DNA from: Paenibacillus monticola
Lineage (GTDB): Bacteria > Bacillota > Bacilli > Paenibacillales > Paenibacillaceae
Assembly (NCBI RefSeq): GCF_009664975.1
Contig: NZ_WJXB01000012.1
Location: 178,564-242,563 of the forward strand
DNA: 64,000 nt
Direction: 5' to 3'
Under the pieces are notes generated by a model, which saw nothing but the letters and a program-made list of their open reading frames with translations, was not told the origin of the DNA and did no database searches. The stretch's first letter is position 1. Every line of letters begins with the position of its first letter. Below, in pieces: positions 60,744-64,000 of the stretch. Position numbers and translations under genes: made by a program.

Positions 60744-61625
60744 ATGGCTGAACAATGGATCTATCTGGATGGACAACACGTAACAAAGGAAAATGCAAAG
60801 GTATCCGTTTTTGATCACGGTTTTTTGTATGGTGACGGTATTTTTGAAGGCATCCGGATCTATAATGGCAACATTTTTAAATGCGACGAACATTTGGACC
60901 GGCTGTATGATTCAGCAAAGTCGATTCAATTGGAAATTCCGCTGTCCTACGAAGATATGCGAGAAGCTATGGCAGAAACCATTCGCCTGAATGATATGCG
61001 AAACGGATATATTAGACTAATTGTGTCCCGTGGTCCTGGTAACTTAGGACTTGATCCGCGCCGCTGTCCAACGGCCAGTGTGATCATTATCGTGGAGCAA
61101 CTAGCTATCTATCCGGAAGAAGCTTATATAAATGGTTTGAAGGCAGTTTCCGTATCTCAACGACGCAATCTTCCGGATGCACTTAATCCGAAGATCAAAT
61201 CACTTAACTATCTTAATAATATTCTAGTCAAGATCCAGTCCAATCTGGCAGAAGCGGACGAAGCAATCATGATGAATGCTCAGGGCTATGTTACTGAAGG
61301 ATCTGGAGACAACATCTTTATCATTAAAAAGGGTGTTGTATTTACCCCTCCTTGCTATCTTGGAGCACTTGAAGGCATTACGCGGATGGCCATTATGGAA
61401 CTGTGTGAGAAACTGGGTCTAAAACTCAAAGAAGAACCGTTCACAATGCATGATGTATATATTGCCGACGAGGTGTTTTTTACTGGAACGGCAGCCGAAG
61501 TTATTGCAGCCAGAGAAATTGATGGACGAATTATTGGCGAAGGCCATGCAGGCCCGATCACCCTAAGACTGCTCGAAGAGTTCCGCAACGTTGTTGATAA
61601 AGATGGCTACAAGGTTTGGGGTTAA
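60744..61625 (+). CDS. ilvE: Branched-chain amino acid aminotransferase
   Basis: PLP fold-type IV aminotransferase. VSVFDHGFLYGDGIFEGIRI at the start, catalytic Lys in NPKIKSLNYLNNILVK, EGSGDNIFIIKKGV and GITRMAIMELCEKLG for PLP-phosphate contacts. Start choice: an upstream frame reaches 60711 into pheA, but ATG 60744 has GGAGGTG 15 nt upstream, giving 293 aa. In the same direction as pheA, 4 bp away. Confidence 0.95.
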   Translation: MAEQWIYLDGQHVTKENAKVSVFDHGFLYGDGIFEGIRIYNGNIFKCDEHLDRLYDSAKSIQLEIPLSYEDMREAMAETIRLNDMRNGYIRLIVSRGPGNLGLDPRRCPTASVIIIVEQLAIYPEEAYINGLKAVSVSQRRNLPDALNPKIKSLNYLNNILVKIQSNLAEADEAIMMNAQGYVTEGSGDNIFIIKKGVVFTPPCYLGALEGITRMAIMELCEKLGLKLKEEPFTMHDVYIADEVFFTGTAAEVIAAREIDGRIIGEGHAGPITLRLLEEFRNVVDKDGYKVWG

Positions 61626-61689
61626 TCAGTACAAGTACACTAAGGCTTCGATGCCGAACATTGAATAGCGCCTCGAATACACACCGAAA

Positions 61690-61713
61690 TCCTTTCATGC
61701 ATGCATGAAAGGA
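61690..61713 (+). repeat. Perfect 24-bp palindrome before the ilvE terminator
   Basis: TCCTTTCATGCA followed by its exact reverse complement. It shares TCCTTTCATG / CATGAAAGGA with the terminator 40 bp downstream but lacks a T-tract. Confidence 0.8.
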
Positions 61714-61731
61714 ACACCGAATACTAACGGA

Positions 61732-61766
61732 AATCCTTTCATGCAAGTCATGAAAGGATTTTTTTT
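61732..61766 (+). terminator. Terminator after ilvE
   Basis: ATCCTTTCATG / CATGAAAGGAT, 11-bp stem with 5-nt loop and eight T. Confidence 0.9.
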
Positions 61767-61840
61767 GTTCCAAGGATGTCAATCGCCCATGGGCTGCATA
61801 AGATGTAGTAACGAAGGAGGCGGCTCTATCGCATATAACT

Positions 61841-61940
61841 ATGCAAGAAGCAATACTCCACAAAATAAGGGAGATGCTTTCGAAGCCAGTTTTGTTGCGT
61901 AGCTGTGAAGAAAGTAATACTCCACAAAACTTATAGGAGG
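61841..61940 (+). promoter_or_regulatory. Second copy of the alternating-pairing leader element
   Basis: Same design as 57430-57526: direct repeats (AGAAGCAATACTCCACAAAA and AGAAAGTAATACTCCACAAA, both about 61847-61866 and 61910-61930) flank ATGCTTTCGAAGCCAGTTTT with GT following (61874-61895). AGTTTTGT (61888-61895) can pair with ACAAAA upstream (61860-61865) or ACAAAACT downstream (61924-61931), directly before TATAGGAGG. GCTTTCGAAGC forms a perfect small hairpin here. Confidence 0.68.
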
Positions 61941-61950
61941 TTAATGCTGC

Positions 61951-63489
61951 GTGAAAATACACATTGTCAAAACAGGCGATACATTATATCTATTATCGCA
62001 AAAGTATGGGGTGCCGCTGGAAAAAATAATTGAGGCCAACCCACAAATCAGTAACCCAAATGTGCTGGCTATAGGTGACAAGGTCAAAATACCTGCGGCG
62101 CCTGTACCGGTACCTGACAACAGTGAAGTTTACTACAAGCACACAGTCAAACAAGGAGATACCTTATGGAAATTGTCCAAGGCATGGGGAATTCCTCTGA
62201 AGGAAATGATTGAAGCTAATCCGCAGTTGAAGAATCCAAATGCTTTAATGACGGGGGAAGTAGTCAATATTCCTAAAAAAACAACATCAGCACCGGTTCA
62301 GTCCGGAGACCTACCATCTAATGCTTCTAATGCAGCTAATAATGCCGACAAAACACAAATTGGCGGTAAGACTTATACTGGTCCTAAGGTGGAACCTGCG
62401 GCAACAGTCACTCCAGCACCAATTCCGGCACCTGTTAATATGCCGAAGCCAACACCGAATGTAGCTGCGGAGGTTGCTCCTCCTCCTGCGCCCGTTCCTC
62501 TTCCCAATAAGCCAGCTGAAGTTTCTCCGGTTCATGAGAAGATGATAACGGAAACACAGAGCTTATACGTACAAATTTCTGTACCTGCACAAGAAGCGAT
62601 GTCCCATCATACAATGCCCAAAGCTGAGGTCCAACCATTATCATTTATGGAACCCAAGGCAACCCCGTGCAACAAAACTGCTGGATATCCTGGGCTGACG
62701 GAAAATCCGAACTTCTACGATTGCCCGCCCACTTATCCATTTTATGAGCCTCTTTCTAATATGAATATCAATATGGCTCCTAACTTTATGCAGCCGGCAT
62801 TTTATGCACCGGATTGCATGCCACCTTACTACTATCCAGAAAATATCCATCCGATGAATAATGTTCCCGCATCGTGGCATACAAACGCTGTTCCTAACTA
62901 TACCGAAGCGTTGGGTATGAATCCGAATAGCGAGTATCCTGCATATGTAAGTCCGCAGTATACAGGACAGTCGCCTAACTTGCCTTGGCCATCCTGTGGA
63001 TGCGGAGGAAACGCTCAACTCCAGCCATATTCTTATGAGATGCCTATGTATAATAATTTTCCTGGGTATACACAACCTAATGCTTATTCTCCTTTTGGAG
63101 TTAGCATGCCTCAGATGCCTAATCAGGGATTAGTTCCCACAGATCCTCTAGGTGCATTCGGGGGAGCAGCAATTTCAAATATCCCTCCATATCCTCAGTA
63201 TCCTGGTATTGATAATTATGGTCAGCATAATCGTGTACCTGAAATTCAAGAACCGGAACCTATCGTACGGGATATTCAGCAGATTGCAGGAGGAGGTACT
63301 TCCGAGCCAGTCGCATTGGAAGGTAACATCAAGGGGAAAAGTAGTGGGCCAAACAATAAAGGACCCAAGGCGAAAACCTCAAGTCAGAAAAGTAAATCAA
63401 GCAACGCCACATCCAAATCTCAACGGTCTAACCAAAGTAAGCAAACCCACGCTACCAAAAGAAGTCGTAATCCATGGATATCCAATTAA
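61951..63489 (+). CDS. safA: SafA-like spore coat morphogenetic LysM protein
   Basis: Two N-terminal LysM domains (about 2-48 KIHIVKTGDTLYLLSQKYGV and 63-110 HTVKQGDTLWKLSKAWGIPL), a Pro-rich linker, and a low-complexity Pro/Asn/Tyr/Met-rich region (about 220-430), ending in a Lys/Ser-rich basic tail. This layout resembles B. subtilis SafA, which binds the spore cortex via LysM and recruits inner coat proteins together with SpoVID; a spoVID gene is present at 27178. GTG start with AGGAGG 10 nt upstream. 512 aa. The coat role is inference from layout. Confidence 0.8.
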   Translation: MKIHIVKTGDTLYLLSQKYGVPLEKIIEANPQISNPNVLAIGDKVKIPAAPVPVPDNSEVYYKHTVKQGDTLWKLSKAWGIPLKEMIEANPQLKNPNALMTGEVVNIPKKTTSAPVQSGDLPSNASNAANNADKTQIGGKTYTGPKVEPAATVTPAPIPAPVNMPKPTPNVAAEVAPPPAPVPLPNKPAEVSPVHEKMITETQSLYVQISVPAQEAMSHHTMPKAEVQPLSFMEPKATPCNKTAGYPGLTENPNFYDCPPTYPFYEPLSNMNINMAPNFMQPAFYAPDCMPPYYYPENIHPMNNVPASWHTNAVPNYTEALGMNPNSEYPAYVSPQYTGQSPNLPWPSCGCGGNAQLQPYSYEMPMYNNFPGYTQPNAYSPFGVSMPQMPNQGLVPTDPLGAFGGAAISNIPPYPQYPGIDNYGQHNRVPEIQEPEPIVRDIQQIAGGGTSEPVALEGNIKGKSSGPNNKGPKAKTSSQKSKSSNATSKSQRSNQSKQTHATKRSRNPWISN

Positions 63490-63522
63490 AAAATTTATAA
63501 GATGAGCAAGTATACTTCCTAT

Positions 63523-63563
63523 ATATAGGGATTGTATCTACGATACAATCCCTATATGCTTTT
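63523..63563 (+). terminator. Terminator after the LysM gene
   Basis: Perfect 16-bp stem (63523-63538 / 63542-63557) with 3-nt loop and GCTTTT. Confidence 0.85.
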
Positions 63564-63762
63564 ACTAAGCACGGTAAGCACTGCGGCGGATATAAAGGTA
63601 ATTATCAGGTACAAAGAACTATTTTATAAAATGGTAAATTTTGAGGTTGTTTTATAATAGCTAATTATGTTATATTATAAATCCAGTCGCGAACGGAACT
63701 ATTAATTCGCTGGCAGGATTTAATAATCCGATCAGTATTGCAATAACGCAAAAAAATAAGTG

Positions 63763-63791
63763 TTGCATTACACCGGAGAACATGATATATT
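63763..63791 (+). promoter_or_regulatory. rRNA operon promoter
   Basis: TTGCAT (63763-63768), 17-bp spacer, TATATT (63786-63791). A second, weaker pair (TTGTTT at about 63649 with TATATT near 63672) may be an upstream promoter. No protein-coding frame lies in 63564-64000. Confidence 0.65.
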
Positions 63792-63799
63792 ATAAGAGT

Positions 63800-64000
63800 T
63801 GCTGGTGAGACATTAAATGCCGACAACGAGAACTTGATCTTTGAAAACTGAACAACGAGTGAGTGGGATTTTGCGAAAGTAAAATCCAAAAGAAGATGAG
63901 TTTCACGGCATTTATGCTGAGTGAACTTGTCGGTTAGAGAATGTAAATTCTCGTCAGATGTTTCAAAATGAGCAATCGCTCTTTTCAATACAAATTGGAG
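63800..64000 (+). other. rRNA operon leader (16S gene lies beyond window)
   Basis: The boxA-like TGATCTTTGAAAACTGAACA at 63834-63853 is typical of Firmicute rrn leaders. The 16S 5' end (AGAGTTTGATCCTGGCTCAG) is not yet reached at 64000. Confidence 0.7.

Overview
The window is chromosomal DNA from an endospore-forming Firmicute, most likely Paenibacillus. The gene order lonB-lon-engB / hemA-hemX-hemC-hemD-hemB-hemL-spoVID / valS-folC / spoIIB-maf-radC-mreBCD-minCD-spoIVFA-spoIVFB / rplU-prp-rpmA-spo0B-obgE / pheB-pheA / safA is the conserved Bacillus subtilis-type block. The Paenibacillus assignment is inference from that synteny plus extra features (a CobA-HemD fusion, murC directly after folC, an SPFH/zinc-ribbon module after obgE). 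I saw no phage, transposase, CRISPR array or tRNA gene. An rRNA operon promoter and leader run off the right edge.

Layout. 1-2580: a truncated gerA germinant-receptor gene and lonB diverge from two forespore-type promoters. 2.6-6.7 kb: lon, engB and an unrecognised conserved gene. 6.9-15.6 kb is accessory: two acyltransferases around a frameshifted membrane gene, an ArsB/NhaD-type transporter behind an attenuator-like leader, an orphan propeptide-like secreted protein, and a minus-strand purine salvage operon (phosphoribosyltransferase, IMPDH, hpt) under a purine riboswitch. 15.8-25.5 kb: tetrapyrrole operon hemA-hemX-sirC-hemC-cobA/hemD, a 782-bp gene-free gap containing repeats, then hemB-hemL and an RluA-family gene. 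25.6-28.5 kb: a GGDEF gene (minus) and spoVID. 28.6-34.6 kb: T-box leader, valS, folC, murC. 34.7-40.0 kb: a tandem pair of membrane GGDEF genes, the first frameshifted by a 5-bp repeat, and a tandem pair of glycosyltransferases. 40.1-50.5 kb: spoIIB, a DUF4321-like gene, maf, radC, mreBCD, minCD, spoIVFA/FB, rng. 50.5-54 kb: L21 leader, rplU-prp-rpmA, spo0B, obgE. 54.1-56.9 kb: SPFH protein plus two membrane proteins. 56.9-61.8 kb: pheB, hom, thrB, pheA, ilvE. 61.9-63.6 kb: safA-like LysM gene. 63.6-64.0 kb: rrn promoter and leader.

How the genes work together. Most encode housekeeping (proteolysis, heme, translation, cell-wall precursors, cell shape, division-site choice, amino acids) interleaved with sporulation functions (lonB, spoVID, spoIIB, spoIVFA/FB, spo0B, safA). 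The most unusual signals are non-coding. They are: (i) two copies of one leader element, before hom and before the LysM gene, in which a central AGTTTTGT can pair with either of two flanking ACAAAACT-like arms, one abutting the ribosome binding site; (ii) a guanine-type riboswitch whose terminator stem consumes the aptamer P1 strand, predicting an ON switch; (iii) a three-copy motif in the hem-operon gap; and (iv) a GTTCT x3 repeat that breaks a diguanylate cyclase gene, where removing one unit restores a frame that aligns without gaps to its neighbour paralogue.
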